A stretch of DNA of 31,471 nucleotides. Origin: Anaerolineae bacterium (lineage in GTDB: Bacteria; Chloroflexota; Anaerolineae; 4572-78; J111). Within the stretch, counting starts at the first letter, position 1. The number at the start of each line of letters is the position of its first letter. The position numbers and the translations under genes are program-made. A model generated the notes under the pieces. It saw only the letters and a list, made by a program, of their open reading frames with translations, searched no databases and was not told where the DNA came from. The DNA lies in assembly GCA_023151115.1 (NCBI GenBank), contig JAKLJP010000065.1, positions 1 through 31,471 of the forward strand. Direction: 5' to 3'. Of the stretch, positions 1 through 8,708 are shown one piece after another.

Positions 1-2
1 TG

Positions 3-773
3 GAGCAGTTAGAAAAGGATGAAGAAATCGAGTTTGAAACGGTTGACCTGGGCAAAGACCGAGCCAAGCGCATTGCCGCCGATGTCAAACTCCCCTCTCA
101 ATTTGCCGCCCTGGTGCCCAAAATTAGAGAATTTCTGCAAACCTACGCTTTTGGTGAGCCGGTTGATTTGGACGACTCGGCCATGATTAAAGCCATCTCT
201 CACCCGGTTGCCCAGCACGTGACGGTCAAAACCTTTGTGGCCGCCCTTCGTGAAGCGGTCGTGCAAGAACAAACGCCCGTCTTAGAGCATGCCGGGCGGC
301 CTTTAGCGCAGACTCCCGGCTTCCCCTGGTCCCGTCCCACTTTGGCCGCCGGCAAAACTGTGTTTAATCTGGTTGCGGCTGATAACGAGTATGAAAAATC
401 TTTTGCTCAATTTCTGGAAAAAGCGCCCGATGTGATCCGCTTTGCCAAAGTGCCGGAAAAATCTAACTTCACCATTCCCTACACCGACTCAGCCGCGAAT
501 CTACGCTATTATGAGCCGGATTTTATCGCCGTTACTCAAGACGGAGTCCATCACTTAATCGAAACCAAAGGCCGGGAAGATATAGACGTAAAGCACAAAG
601 ACCGGGCCGCGCAACTGTGGTGCGAAAATGCCACGATTCTGACCGGCACAGAATGGCTTTATAAAAAGGTGCAGCAAAAGGAATTTGAGCAGCTTAGGCC
701 CAGCGAATTTGATGATTTGATTGCTTTGGAGCCGATTGGCTTTTATAGGGACGCTGGCCCTGGCCTTGTGTAG
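3..773 (+). CDS. C-terminal part of a restriction/helicase-type endonuclease (Res-like), cut by the window edge
   Basis: The reading frame is open from base 3, so this is the last ~256 residues of a longer protein whose start lies outside the window. A PD-(D/E)xK nuclease pattern is visible: YYEPDF, about 15 residues, then ETKG, which matches the C-terminal nuclease region of type III restriction Res subunits and related DEAD/DEAH restriction helicases. The following stretch (KHKDRAAQLWCENA, then TGTEW) is typical of the same proteins. The helicase motifs would be upstream and cannot be checked. The stop is TAG at 771-773. It runs convergent to the protease gene, with a half-copy of a palindromic repeat in between. 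Role inferred: cleavage of unmodified DNA, partnered by a methylase outside the window. Confidence 0.75.
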   Translation, partial: EQLEKDEEIEFETVDLGKDRAKRIAADVKLPSQFAALVPKIREFLQTYAFGEPVDLDDSAMIKAISHPVAQHVTVKTFVAALREAVVQEQTPVLEHAGRPLAQTPGFPWSRPTLAAGKTVFNLVAADNEYEKSFAQFLEKAPDVIRFAKVPEKSNFTIPYTDSAANLRYYEPDFIAVTQDGVHHLIETKGREDIDVKHKDRAAQLWCENATILTGTEWLYKKVQQKEFEQLRPSEFDDLIALEPIGFYRDAGPGLV

Positions 774-787
774 CTAGTGAGTAAAGG

Positions 788-819
788 GATTTCTCGACCT
801 ACGGCCTCGAAATGACATG
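788..819. repeat. Half-copy of the CATGTCATTTCGA palindromic repeat
   Basis: The segment reads GATTTCTCGAC, CTACGGCC, then TCGAAATGACATG. This equals one arm of the two full copies at 2577-2703 and 13718-13846. It supplies the last residues and stop codon of the subtilisin gene, whose protein ends REHVISRP; the same HVISRP translation appears at the N-terminus of that ORF, where a full copy lies. Confidence 0.75.
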
Positions 820-2727
820 TTCTCGGCTCTTTCCCCTACTCCCTCCCTCCCAATTCGCCACCGGCCCGCGCAGATTGTAGTTGCTGGCGGCGATGGTCAA
901 ATCAAAGATGTCCACAATCCTGTCGGCGTTGACGTCGGCGGCAGGGTTATCGCTGCGATAATGGATGGCCATAAAAGCCAGGTCCAGAATGTTGATGACC
1001 GCATCCTGCACCACATCGCCGCCGGGGAGGGTCAGGCTGCCGAGTTCGCCCTCCGGCGCGTCTTTTTGACCGATGAGATAGGCCGGCTGGACGGCTTGCA
1101 GGCAGAGAAAGGCCTGCTCGGAGGAAGGGGTGATCTCAAAATGGCCTGTGGCATCGGTGACGGTGGCCGGTTCCCCCGTGACCGACGAGGCACAGGGCGT
1201 GTTGCTCAGATAAATGCCGGTGCCGCTGTGGTCGGTGCGGCCTTGCAGCAGCACCGTGCCCGATAGCGGCGTGACCTGCCCAATGACCACCCGTGTGACT
1301 GCCGCCAGCGCATCCAGCCGGGGGGTGACTCGCCCGTTGCGGCTATCGGTGACTAGGCGGCCTGTTTCTTCCAAAATCGTTTCTATTTCTGCCACTGTTA
1401 GATTGGGATTGGCTTGCAGCAACAAAGCCGCTGCTGCCGCCGCATGCGGGGTAGACATTGAAGTGCCGGATTTGGTGGCTTCGCCGCCGCCCAACCCGGT
1501 CGAGCGAACCAGCACGCCGGGGGCCAGCAAATCCAGTTCCGGGCTGCTGTTGCTGGAACAGGCCACCTGGTCGGCCACAATATTCTGGTCGGTGCAGGTG
1601 GGCCAGCCTAAACTGGCCAGGGGGCTGTCGTAAACATTGCCCACCGCCACCACCCCCGATACACAGGCGGGAGCCATCAGCGCGTCAGCTTGACCGCTGT
1701 TGCCTGCCGCCGCAAAAACGGTGATCCCCGCCTGCCGAGCGGCGGCCACCGCCGCCGCATAAAGCGTAGTGTTGGCGTCGGCCCCGTCGCAGACTCCCAC
1801 GTAGCTGCCGCCGCCCAGGCTCAGGTTGATGACCTTCACGTTCAGGTTGGACTGGTTAGCCACCACCCAATCCAGCCCGGCCAGCACATCCGAGGTAAAG
1901 CCGGAGCCGTTTGGCCCCAGCACCCGCACGGCCACAATTTCGGCAGCCGGGGCAATGCCCTGCGGGCTGGTCTGGCCCCGCCCGGCAATGATCCCGGCCA
2001 CATGCGTGCCGTGCCCGTTTTGATCCTGGGCGCTGTTGCTCTCGGTGCTGCCGTCGGGCAGGCAGCCGCCGTTGCGATTGAAGCAGTGCTGGCCGGCCAG
2101 GCTGGGGGCCAGATCAACGTGGGCCGTATCCACGCCGGTATCCAGCACCGCCACCCGCACCCCGGCCCCGTTCAAGCCAAAATCCCGCCAGACCGCGTCG
2201 GCGCCGATGAGGCTGGCGTTGGGGGTGACATCGGCAATCTCAACCGGCAAATCCAGGGCGATGGCGGCCACTTCGGGCTGCCGCCGCAGGGCTTCCAGAC
2301 CGGCAGGGGTGACTTCGCCCACCAGGCCGGGTAAAGTCTGGTAGGTTTGAATAAGGCTGAAATCGGCGAGGGACAGCGCCTGCATCACACTTTCCTGGCT
2401 GCGGGCAATTTGATCGGCCTGGGCTGCGCCGGCCTCGACTGGGTGCAAGACCACAATAACCCGCGCGGTAGGTTGGGCAGCAAAAGCGGCTTCGACATCC
2501 GTAGGGGATTGAGCCAGGGCGGCGTGACCGGGCCAAACCAGCCACAGCAAACAGAGCAGTAAATAAAAAACTTTTTGTAACTGCCCAGCCATGTCATTTC
2601 GACCCGCGAAGCGGGGAGAAATCCCCGACACCTTACGTTTACATGTTGTGCCTGGAGATTTCTCAACCTTTGGTCTCGAAATGACATGAGTCTGAGTAAT
2701 AACAATTTTTTGATAAATCGTCCTCAT
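799..2727 (-). CDS. Secreted subtilisin-like serine protease (S8) with C-terminal dockerin
   Basis: Extracellular endopeptidase. The catalytic triad is visible as D196 (VAVLDTGVD), H239 (NGHGTHVAG) and S423 (SGTSMSTPHA), with oxyanion Asn in AAAGNSG (numbering from 2727). An inhibitor-I9-like prodomain lies at ~85-165. At ~480-560 is an X module with LQGRTDHSG, then a dockerin: a degenerate first loop (DVVQDAVINILD lacks the usual Asn at position 3) and a good second one (DVNADRIVDIFD). It is the only gene here with a dockerin but no cohesin, so a likely cargo enzyme. Start: ATG at 2727 has GAGGGGG upstream and lies 2 nt after the previous stop, but a 127-bp palindromic element is inserted in frame after codon 7. 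Without it the protein would begin MRTIYQKVFYLLLCLLWL, a good signal peptide. ATG at 2592 inside the element is the alternative start. The C-terminal tail REHVISRP is repeat-derived. Confidence 0.9.
   Translation of the reverse strand: MRTIYQKIVITQTHVISRPKVEKSPGTTCKRKVSGISPRFAGRNDMAGQLQKVFYLLLCLLWLVWPGHAALAQSPTDVEAAFAAQPTARVIVVLHPVEAGAAQADQIARSQESVMQALSLADFSLIQTYQTLPGLVGEVTPAGLEALRRQPEVAAIALDLPVEIADVTPNASLIGADAVWRDFGLNGAGVRVAVLDTGVDTAHVDLAPSLAGQHCFNRNGGCLPDGSTESNSAQDQNGHGTHVAGIIAGRGQTSPQGIAPAAEIVAVRVLGPNGSGFTSDVLAGLDWVVANQSNLNVKVINLSLGGGSYVGVCDGADANTTLYAAAVAAARQAGITVFAAAGNSGQADALMAPACVSGVVAVGNVYDSPLASLGWPTCTDQNIVADQVACSSNSSPELDLLAPGVLVRSTGLGGGEATKSGTSMSTPHAAAAAALLLQANPNLTVAEIETILEETGRLVTDSRNGRVTPRLDALAAVTRVVIGQVTPLSGTVLLQGRTDHSGTGIYLSNTPCASSVTGEPATVTDATGHFEITPSSEQAFLCLQAVQPAYLIGQKDAPEGELGSLTLPGGDVVQDAVINILDLAFMAIHYRSDNPAADVNADRIVDIFDLTIAASNYNLRGPVANWEGGSRGKSREHVISRP
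2577..2703. repeat. Full CATGTCATTTCGA palindromic element inserted in the signal-peptide region of the S8 gene
   Basis: Inverted ends GTAACTGCCCAG / CTGAGTAATAAC and inner arms CATGTCATTTCGA / TCGAAATGACATG with GAGAAATC / GATTTCTC. The copy at 13718-13846 is homologous over its whole length. CAAAAA occurs on both sides (minus strand: TATCAAAAAATT before, TTACAAAAAGTT after). Element plus one direct-repeat copy equals 132 bp (44 codons), so the frame stays open through it. Confidence 0.85.
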
Positions 2728-2729
2728 TT

Positions 2730-3689
2730 TTAAACCCCCTCAGTCGAGGTATCAAGCTGTTGCAGTTCGGCCTGAGCCTGAGCGTTATCCGGCTCGAGGG
2801 CCAGCGCCCGCTGAAAACAGATGTGTTTCTCGGCGGCTTGCTGGGCTGCCAGCCCCTTGCCCAGCCAGGCGGCGGCGCTGGCCGGGTCCAGTTCGATGGC
2901 CTGGCTGAAGCGCTCATAAGCCTGAGCCAGGTCGCGCTGCTGCATGGCCCGGTAGGCTTGCTCGGTGAGCAGGGCAGCGGTGCGGGTGGGCGAAGGGGCT
3001 GTGCCGGGCGTCCGCCGGATCGGTTGAACGTGGTCGGCTGTTTCTGCTCTGGGGCGCAGCCGGAGCAACAGCAGCGCCACCCCCACGAGTCCCAATACTC
3101 CGGCTACAGCCCAGCCCCAGCCGAAAGATGAAGGGGCTGCGGCCGGCTGAGGCTGAATGACAGCGCCCGCCGGCGGCCCGGCCAGCGCCAAATCCGTTGT
3201 TGCTATCGGAATGGCCGTGAGTTGGGACGAGACAAATTTAGCCTCGGTCACCTCAACCTTGAGCGGGCCGGCGCCAATGACCTCAAAGGCAATGGTCGCC
3301 AGAACACCGTCCCCGTTAATGGGGGGGGCCGGTTTGAGCAGGGTAAAGACAAAGTCAATCAGGCCCGTTTGGGCGTCGGCCTGGTTGAGGACCACAAAAC
3401 GGTCATCCAAAAAAGCCAGCAAGGGACCGGGGGCAATTTGCGCCCCTGCCAGACGCGGGTCCTCATCGCGGGCCTTCAATTGGCTGGGATCATAGCGGAG
3501 TTGAATTTCAGCCCCATACAGGTCGGTTACGTTTTCAAGCTGCACCGTCACCACCAGCAGCCGGTCGTCTTGCAGCGGCAATTCGCGCAAAATGAGCCGG
3601 AACGGTTCATCAGCCCGGACGGGCTGAGCGAACAACAGGGGCAGCAGAACCAGCCACAGCCCCAGGATTGATTTGAGAGAAAAGGTCAT
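2730..3689 (-). CDS. Membrane-anchored cohesin receptor with cytoplasmic TPR repeats
   Basis: 319 residues from the second ATG (3689), which begins the signal peptide MTFSLKSILGLWLVLLPLLFA; an ATG at 3707 is in frame but overlaps the previous gene's stop. Residues ~28-170 form a cohesin module (VTVQLENVTDLYGAEIQLRYDPSQL, then the PAPPINGDGVLATIAFEV turn seen in its paralogue at 12924). A Pro/Ala linker leads to one transmembrane segment (WGWAVAGVLGLVGVALLLL) followed by RLRPR. The C-terminal ~90 residues are two to three TPR helices (AYRAMQQRDLAQAYERFSQAIELDPASAAAWLGKGLA). The topology implies dockerin capture outside and a protein-protein interface inside. The gene lies 7 nt after the PGRP gene and 2 nt before the protease ORF, so one transcription unit is likely. 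Confidence 0.85.
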   Translation of the reverse strand: MTFSLKSILGLWLVLLPLLFAQPVRADEPFRLILRELPLQDDRLLVVTVQLENVTDLYGAEIQLRYDPSQLKARDEDPRLAGAQIAPGPLLAFLDDRFVVLNQADAQTGLIDFVFTLLKPAPPINGDGVLATIAFEVIGAGPLKVEVTEAKFVSSQLTAIPIATTDLALAGPPAGAVIQPQPAAAPSSFGWGWAVAGVLGLVGVALLLLRLRPRAETADHVQPIRRTPGTAPSPTRTAALLTEQAYRAMQQRDLAQAYERFSQAIELDPASAAAWLGKGLAAQQAAEKHICFQRALALEPDNAQAQAELQQLDTSTEGV

Positions 3690-3696
3690 AAATTCA

Positions 3697-6273
3697 CTAT
3701 TCACCATTCACAATTATCGGTCCTTGCCGGCCATAATTTCCGGCAGCCAGCACCAAATCCATAATGTTGACCGTGCCATCGGCGTTGAGATCGGCCAGAG
3801 TGTCGCCGGAGTTGAAATAGCGGGCAATATAGGTCAGGTCGAGGATGTCAATCCGGTTGTCGGCGTTGAGGTCACCGGCCAGCAGGGTGAGACGCCCCAA
3901 GCTGGCGGCTTGACCGCTCGAACCCAGATTTTGAGCCAACAACGCCTGCGCATCGGCCTGGGCTGAGAGATAACCGGGGTGGCTAAAACTGAGACTGCCC
4001 GTGCCAGAAACGGTGAAAGTTCCGTCGGCTCCGGTTTGAACTTGCTGACCGGACCCGGCGACAACAATGCCGCTGTGATCTGATCGCCCTTGTAAGGCCA
4101 CCACACCGCTCACGCCCTCACAGTTGTCCGAAACCTCAAGCTGGCCGTTTTGGGCGGTAAAGGGGATGGCTTCAGCGTTATTATTGGCCAGAAGGACATC
4201 TTCCAGGGTCAGTGGGGCGCTGCCGGCGGCTACGGGCTGCCAGTCCACCCGGATTAACTCGGCGCTGCCGTTGATGGTGCTGCCCAGCAAGGTAGCGGCA
4301 AAGGATATGACGCCGTTGGTGGTATCCACGCTGTTTTCGACAATGAAGCCGTTGTCCACAAAGTCGTCGCCCAGGGTAATCTGCACCCCGTCCCGGCCGG
4401 GGTCGGCGTCAATCACCTGGGCCACGGCGGGATCGTAGCGAAGGCTCAGGTCAACTCCCACCATGTTGGTCACATTATCTACCTGGACCGAGGCGCTGCC
4501 CTGGTCATCGCAAATGGGAATAACCAGGTTGGCCGGGTTGACCCGGAGGATGACGCCGGTCGGCGGGGTGGTGGTTGGAGTAGGCGTGGGGGTGTCGGTG
4601 GGGGTGGGGGTGATGGTCGGCGGCGTGCCCGTCGGCGTAGCGGTAGGAGTCGAAGTTGCCGTAGGGGTAGGGGTAGCTGTCGCGCCGCCATCGCCGTTGA
4701 CCGGGACCGAGGCGGTGGCGCTGCACTGGAGGAAGCGCCGGCCGGTGGGGTCGCTGGCGGTGAAGGTGTAGTTGTAGAGACCGGCAGTGGCAGTGTCGTC
4801 GTCGAAGCCGTCGTATTCACCCGCTCGATCCACAAAGCCGAAGCCGGTCGAGGCTTGCGCCCCAGTGACCACCGGGCTGATGGTGCGGGTCGCGGTGACG
4901 GTTGCGCCGGGTAGGGGGAGTCCCTGGTAATCGGTCAGCCGGACGGTGAACTCAACCGTATCGCCTACGTTGTAGCTCTCCCGGCCGAAAATGACGCCCA
5001 TTTGGCAGGGTTTGAGCTTACAATTATTGATCCGTTCAGCTACTTTGGCTCGCAGTTCCGGGATGCGGTTGTAGATGTTGTCGCCGGGCGAAGTGGTCCA
5101 GGTGACATCCCGTCCCCCGGCAATAACTGGAATATTGGGCAGGCCATCGTAAGTGGCCGAACTCAACGGGTCAATGCCTTTTTGGTTCAATTTCCAGGCG
5201 ATCAATTCCACCGCGCTGTCGAACATGGGCTGGTGGAAAGGAGCCACGCCCAGCCGGGGGTCATCGCAGTTGCCGTAGCAGCCGAGAAAGCCAATTGCCA
5301 TCGAGCCGCGATTGTGGGTATCGTGAATGCCGATTACATCATCGCCGCCGGCCCGGCCTTCGTAAATGACGCCGCTGGGGTCAATCAGGTAGTTGTAGCC
5401 AATATCGCCCCACCACAACACATTGGCGTGAAAGTTCCAGATGGAGCGGACCCAACCGGCGTAGCCCTGGTAGGGGTGCGGCTGGTTGGGTGTTTCGGAT
5501 TGGTGCAGGATGATATGCGTTACCGGGGCATAGACTGGCGGGCGGGGCGAGCTAAAACGACCTCCCGGACAGCCCCAGTCTTCCCGCGAAACAATGTTGG
5601 TGGGCTTGGTGATGGGGCAAATCTGGGCGATAGCGGCGGTGGCGGCCATCTGACTGGCGATTTGGCCGTCGGTCGGCCCCTGGCTGGTGTCGTTCATCAC
5701 CAGGGTGACGCTGCGCAGGGTTGGCCCAAAGTCGAGCGAGCTGCTGCTGAGGGTGACTTTGAATTGCAGCGCAGCCTGGGCGGAGTCAACCCAGATCAGG
5801 TTGCCGCTATGCAGGTCATCGCGCACGGGATAAAAGGCTTCGGGGTTTTCCACCCACTCGCTCCACGATGCGCCGCCGTCGCTGCTCAGGCGGGTTTCGA
5901 GGCGCAGGCCGGTCCCGGCGGGTAAATCGGCGCCCCACAGCGGGACCATATCGGTGGTGAAGGCCAGGGGTGAGTGGATGACCCCGGAGGTGTAGCTGCC
6001 CTGAGTTGCGCCGGAGGTCAGCGCCAGGCCGGCCGGGGTCGCTTCCAGCCCCTCAAGCTGGCCGTTGGCTCCCAGGTAAGCCGCGTCGAGGTGAGCCTCT
6101 TGCGAGACAATGGTGGCGCTGCCGTCGGGCGAACTTTGCACCGCGCCGACAAAAGCGGGCTGGTCGCCTTCCTGCTGCGGCGGGTGGGCGGAAGTCTGGC
6201 CGACCCCCCCGAAGTAAACCAGGGCAGCCAGAATTAATGAGAAGACGGGGATTAGCGATTTGAGTGTTTTCAT
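3697..6273 (-). CDS. Secreted PGRP/amidase_2-like protein with Ig-like, cohesin, X and dockerin modules
   Basis: 858 residues; ATG at 6273 with AAGGAG 7 nt upstream. Order: signal peptide 1-29; beta-rich region ~40-195; PGRP/N-acetylmuramoyl-alanine amidase fold ~223-415; Ig-like domain ~423-525 (ends GRRFLQCSAT, homologous to one in the next protein upstream); Thr-Pro linker 531-572; cohesin ~574-715; X module with LQGRSDHSG ~722-795; dockerin with two good loops (DLNADNRIDILD and DLNADGTVNIMD). In zinc-dependent members of this fold the metal is held by His, His (GHRD) and Cys (CPG). Here H257 (IILHQSE) is kept, but GHRD is GGRD (G387) and CPG is SPG (S395). It probably binds peptidoglycan or similar without hydrolysing it (inference). 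Carrying both a cohesin and a dockerin, it could link into chains. Confidence 0.88.
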   Translation of the reverse strand: MKTLKSLIPVFSLILAALVYFGGVGQTSAHPPQQEGDQPAFVGAVQSSPDGSATIVSQEAHLDAAYLGANGQLEGLEATPAGLALTSGATQGSYTSGVIHSPLAFTTDMVPLWGADLPAGTGLRLETRLSSDGGASWSEWVENPEAFYPVRDDLHSGNLIWVDSAQAALQFKVTLSSSSLDFGPTLRSVTLVMNDTSQGPTDGQIASQMAATAAIAQICPITKPTNIVSREDWGCPGGRFSSPRPPVYAPVTHIILHQSETPNQPHPYQGYAGWVRSIWNFHANVLWWGDIGYNYLIDPSGVIYEGRAGGDDVIGIHDTHNRGSMAIGFLGCYGNCDDPRLGVAPFHQPMFDSAVELIAWKLNQKGIDPLSSATYDGLPNIPVIAGGRDVTWTTSPGDNIYNRIPELRAKVAERINNCKLKPCQMGVIFGRESYNVGDTVEFTVRLTDYQGLPLPGATVTATRTISPVVTGAQASTGFGFVDRAGEYDGFDDDTATAGLYNYTFTASDPTGRRFLQCSATASVPVNGDGGATATPTPTATSTPTATPTGTPPTITPTPTDTPTPTPTTTPPTGVILRVNPANLVIPICDDQGSASVQVDNVTNMVGVDLSLRYDPAVAQVIDADPGRDGVQITLGDDFVDNGFIVENSVDTTNGVISFAATLLGSTINGSAELIRVDWQPVAAGSAPLTLEDVLLANNNAEAIPFTAQNGQLEVSDNCEGVSGVVALQGRSDHSGIVVAGSGQQVQTGADGTFTVSGTGSLSFSHPGYLSAQADAQALLAQNLGSSGQAASLGRLTLLAGDLNADNRIDILDLTYIARYFNSGDTLADLNADGTVNIMDLVLAAGNYGRQGPIIVNGE

Positions 6274-6450
6274 TTACGCGCTCCTTGAAGAAGAAGGGAA
6301 CTGGGGGAAAGTAAGTTTCAGTAGATCCAATTTTCGGAGAGTGAGGCACGCCTACGTGCCGAACACCACTGCACGTGGGCGTGCTGGCTCCTCAAATTTG
6401 GATACACCGAGTTCCTGAGTTCCTACGAGTTCCTTTAGTTCCTTTTGCCT
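6274..6450. repeat. Intergenic nested hairpin: palindromic element inside GGAACT-type tandem arms
   Basis: The element at 6325-6403 has arms ATCCAATTTTCGGAG / CTCCTCAAATTTGGAT. Its two inner hairpins are GGCACG-CCTA-CGTGCC and the GCACGTGGGCGTGC segment. It is flanked on the left by GAAGGGAACTGGGGGAAAG and on the right by tandem GAGTTCCT words (6409-6442), which are complementary to one another. The core (GGCACGCCTACGTG, then GTGCTGGCTCCTCAA) recurs at 20788-20894 with different outer arms. Confidence 0.75.
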
Positions 6451-8349
6451 TTACTGCCCCTGCCGTTGATAGTTGCCGGCGGCCAGGGCCAGGTCGAGAA
6501 TGTCTACCAGGCCGCTGGCGTTGAGGTCGGCGGTGGGGTCGGCGGATTGGTAACGCCCTGCCAGGTAGGTCAGATCAAGAATGTTGACGGTATTATCACC
6601 GTTGGCATCGCCGGCCAGCAGGGTGACCTGGCAGGCATCAATCTCCGGTTCTCCTGCGGTCAGACCGGCAGACGCCGCCATCTGGGTCGAGAGGTAGCCG
6701 GGCGCGGTCAGATTCAATTCCCCGGTGGCAGCGATGGCAAACAGGCCATTGGGATAGCTTCGAGCTTGTTCACCCGCAGGACTCGTGACCATCACCCCGC
6801 TGTGGTCGGCGCGACCCTGCAAGTTGACGGTACAGCGCAGGCAGGGAGGGCTGATGGTGATAACCAGCAAACCATTTTGATCGGTGTGGGGAATAGACGC
6901 TCCGGTGTTATCCCTCAAAGTTGAAGTTAACGTGATGGTGGTGGTTCCTCTGCGGCCTTGCAATCGCCAATCTATGTTGAGCAGGTCGACGATAGCGCCG
7001 CTCACAGGCGCATTACTACTGCCTTGATAACGGATAGTGTTGCCGTTTCGGGAGATTGTGCCGGAGCCAAAAACAGGAGTGATCTCGCTGGGGATGACAA
7101 AAGTGGAGTCATAGGTGATGGACAGGTCTACCTGCGACAGGTTGGTGACGGTCGCTACAACGGTATTGGAGATATCGGGATCAGTGCGTCCGCACAGGTC
7201 TACAGTTTGGGGTGAGGGAACAATACTTACCGTTGCAGTGCCGCTTCCATCTTCTACAAGAACCGGCACGGTGGCAGAATTACATGAACTAAAGGTTTTA
7301 TTGCTCTGAGGATCGCTGGCTGAGGCCGAAAAAGTATGTGTGCCTGTTACAGTGGGAGTGTAACTACCTGTACACAAACCACTATTAGTACAGGTGAGTG
7401 GAATCTGCTCGGAACTATTGTTAGGTTTTTGGACAGTGGCCGTAACAACAGGGGTAACACCATTCGTATTCGTTACCGTCGCCGTTAGGTTAATGGTTCT
7501 GTTGAGAGTGGCCGGATTGGGAGCGGCCTGGAGAGTAATAGAGCATGGGGGAGTATTATTCTGGACTGGGAAGGTGATCGAATCAGAGCAGCTTTGATAA
7601 CGGGCTGGCGAGGCACTGTCTCCGGCAAACAGAGTGAATGTATAATTACCCATTTTAGTGGGAGTAAACGTATGGGTATAAGCACAGTTTTCTGATTTGA
7701 AGGGAAGCAATACAGGGGTGGTAAAGTCAGGGCCAGTCCAACTGTAATTAACAGAAGCGTCACATTGATCCTGTTCCTCAACTTTTACTTTCGCTGTTAT
7801 GGTTATGGGTTGATTTGGTGTATATGGTGGCGAACTGGGTGTTATTTCCAGGCGACATTGCTTTGGGTTCACACGTACCGTCCGTGTTGCTGAACACGGT
7901 AAAAAGCGCGGGCCGGTAAAATCACTCACATCAAAATTGAAGGTGAAGAGGCCGGGCAGATTGGTTTGGGTATAGATACCATCATACGTGCCGGATTGGT
8001 CTTCCAGAGGGGGAATATCGCTGGCTTCAAGGGTGTCGGTGAAAGGCTGGCGGCTAACAGTAGCATCTACATTTGCTCCAATCAGAGGTGCGCCTTCTGC
8101 GTCTTCAACCCGTAGAGTGACTTTGATTGGGTCGCCAGTGAGATATTCGGCTTTATCAAACTCAACCGAAACCACCTGGCAGGCCTGAGGGGGAAGAGTG
8201 GTTGGAGTGTAGGTCGGCGTGGGCGTTTTGCAGGAGCGGCAATGGGCCGGGTCAGTCTCGCCGCCCTGAAAAGCCAGGGTCAAGAGGGCCGCTGTTGCTA
8301 TGACCAAAATGAGCCAGAGGCGGAGATGAGATTTCAAGATGGTATTCAT
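6451..8349 (-). CDS. Secreted multi-Ig protein with cohesin-like, X and dockerin modules
   Basis: 632 residues; ATG at 8349 with AAGGAGA 11 nt upstream. A signal peptide (LWLILVIATAALLTLAF) is followed by a short Thr-Pro stretch. Then come three Ig-like domains at ~57-160, 165-262 and 270-372; the first is homologous to the Ig-like domain of the PGRP protein (GDPIKVTLRVEDAEGAPLIGA, then GPRFLPCSAT). A cohesin-like module follows at ~373-505 (VVATVTNLSQVDLSITYDSTF). Next is the X module (LQGRADHSG) and a dockerin with loops DANGDNTVNILD and DLNASGLVDILD; the second has Ser at position 5. There is no catalytic domain, so a structural or linker role is inferred. The gap to the PGRP gene (177 bp) contains a nested hairpin, so co-transcription is uncertain. 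Confidence 0.82.
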   Translation of the reverse strand: MNTILKSHLRLWLILVIATAALLTLAFQGGETDPAHCRSCKTPTPTYTPTTLPPQACQVVSVEFDKAEYLTGDPIKVTLRVEDAEGAPLIGANVDATVSRQPFTDTLEASDIPPLEDQSGTYDGIYTQTNLPGLFTFNFDVSDFTGPRFLPCSATRTVRVNPKQCRLEITPSSPPYTPNQPITITAKVKVEEQDQCDASVNYSWTGPDFTTPVLLPFKSENCAYTHTFTPTKMGNYTFTLFAGDSASPARYQSCSDSITFPVQNNTPPCSITLQAAPNPATLNRTINLTATVTNTNGVTPVVTATVQKPNNSSEQIPLTCTNSGLCTGSYTPTVTGTHTFSASASDPQSNKTFSSCNSATVPVLVEDGSGTATVSIVPSPQTVDLCGRTDPDISNTVVATVTNLSQVDLSITYDSTFVIPSEITPVFGSGTISRNGNTIRYQGSSNAPVSGAIVDLLNIDWRLQGRRGTTTITLTSTLRDNTGASIPHTDQNGLLVITISPPCLRCTVNLQGRADHSGVMVTSPAGEQARSYPNGLFAIAATGELNLTAPGYLSTQMAASAGLTAGEPEIDACQVTLLAGDANGDNTVNILDLTYLAGRYQSADPTADLNASGLVDILDLALAAGNYQRQGQ

Positions 8350-8708
8350 ACTTTATCTTCTCCTTACAGGTGTCCCGAAAAATTCATAACAGTCAAAGTA
8401 GCACGCGAAGCGGCAAGGTAGCAAACCCTTGCTACATGCTACTTTGCTACCTGCTACCTGTTTTAACGCCGAAAATTTTTCTAAAGCACACTACTAACCC
8501 GCTAACAAAACTTTTGGGAAAGGGGGGAAACTCAAAGCGCCCTTTAAGTTCCCCCCGCTTCCCGCAAGCCTTATCCCTTTTAGGCATGGCGACTGTTTAG
8601 GCTGTTCCCAGAAAACAATTCACCAACATTCCTGATGCGTGATGCGTGAAAGTTTAGGCTATAAATCGTTACGCATCACGCATCACATATCACTCCCTTA
8701 ACCTAACC
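8350..8708. repeat. 359-bp gap filled with three hairpin repeats
   Basis: No gene is seen here. 8397-8460 holds complementary GTAGCA / TGCTAC words. 8515-8568 is an imperfect palindrome (GGGAAAGGGGGGAAACTCAAAG against CTTTAAGTTCCCCCC). 8633-8647 and 8671-8685 are a perfect 15-bp inverted repeat (TGATGCGTGATGCGT / ACGCATCACGCATCA) with a 23-nt loop, just downstream of the 8709-9869 gene on the minus strand. The last could end that transcript, but no U-tract is present. Confidence 0.7.

Noticed and set aside
817..3671. Long plus-strand open frames opposite the protease and cohesin genes
   Set aside because: They are antisense to genes with clear catalytic or domain motifs and have no recognisable domains.
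4555..4700. G-rich run on the plus strand as a regulatory G-quadruplex
   Set aside because: It is explained by Thr-Pro linker codons of the PGRP gene on the minus strand.
8350..8708. CRISPR-like array because of repeated short words
   Set aside because: Words are tandem or inverted without spacers of constant length, and no cas gene is near.
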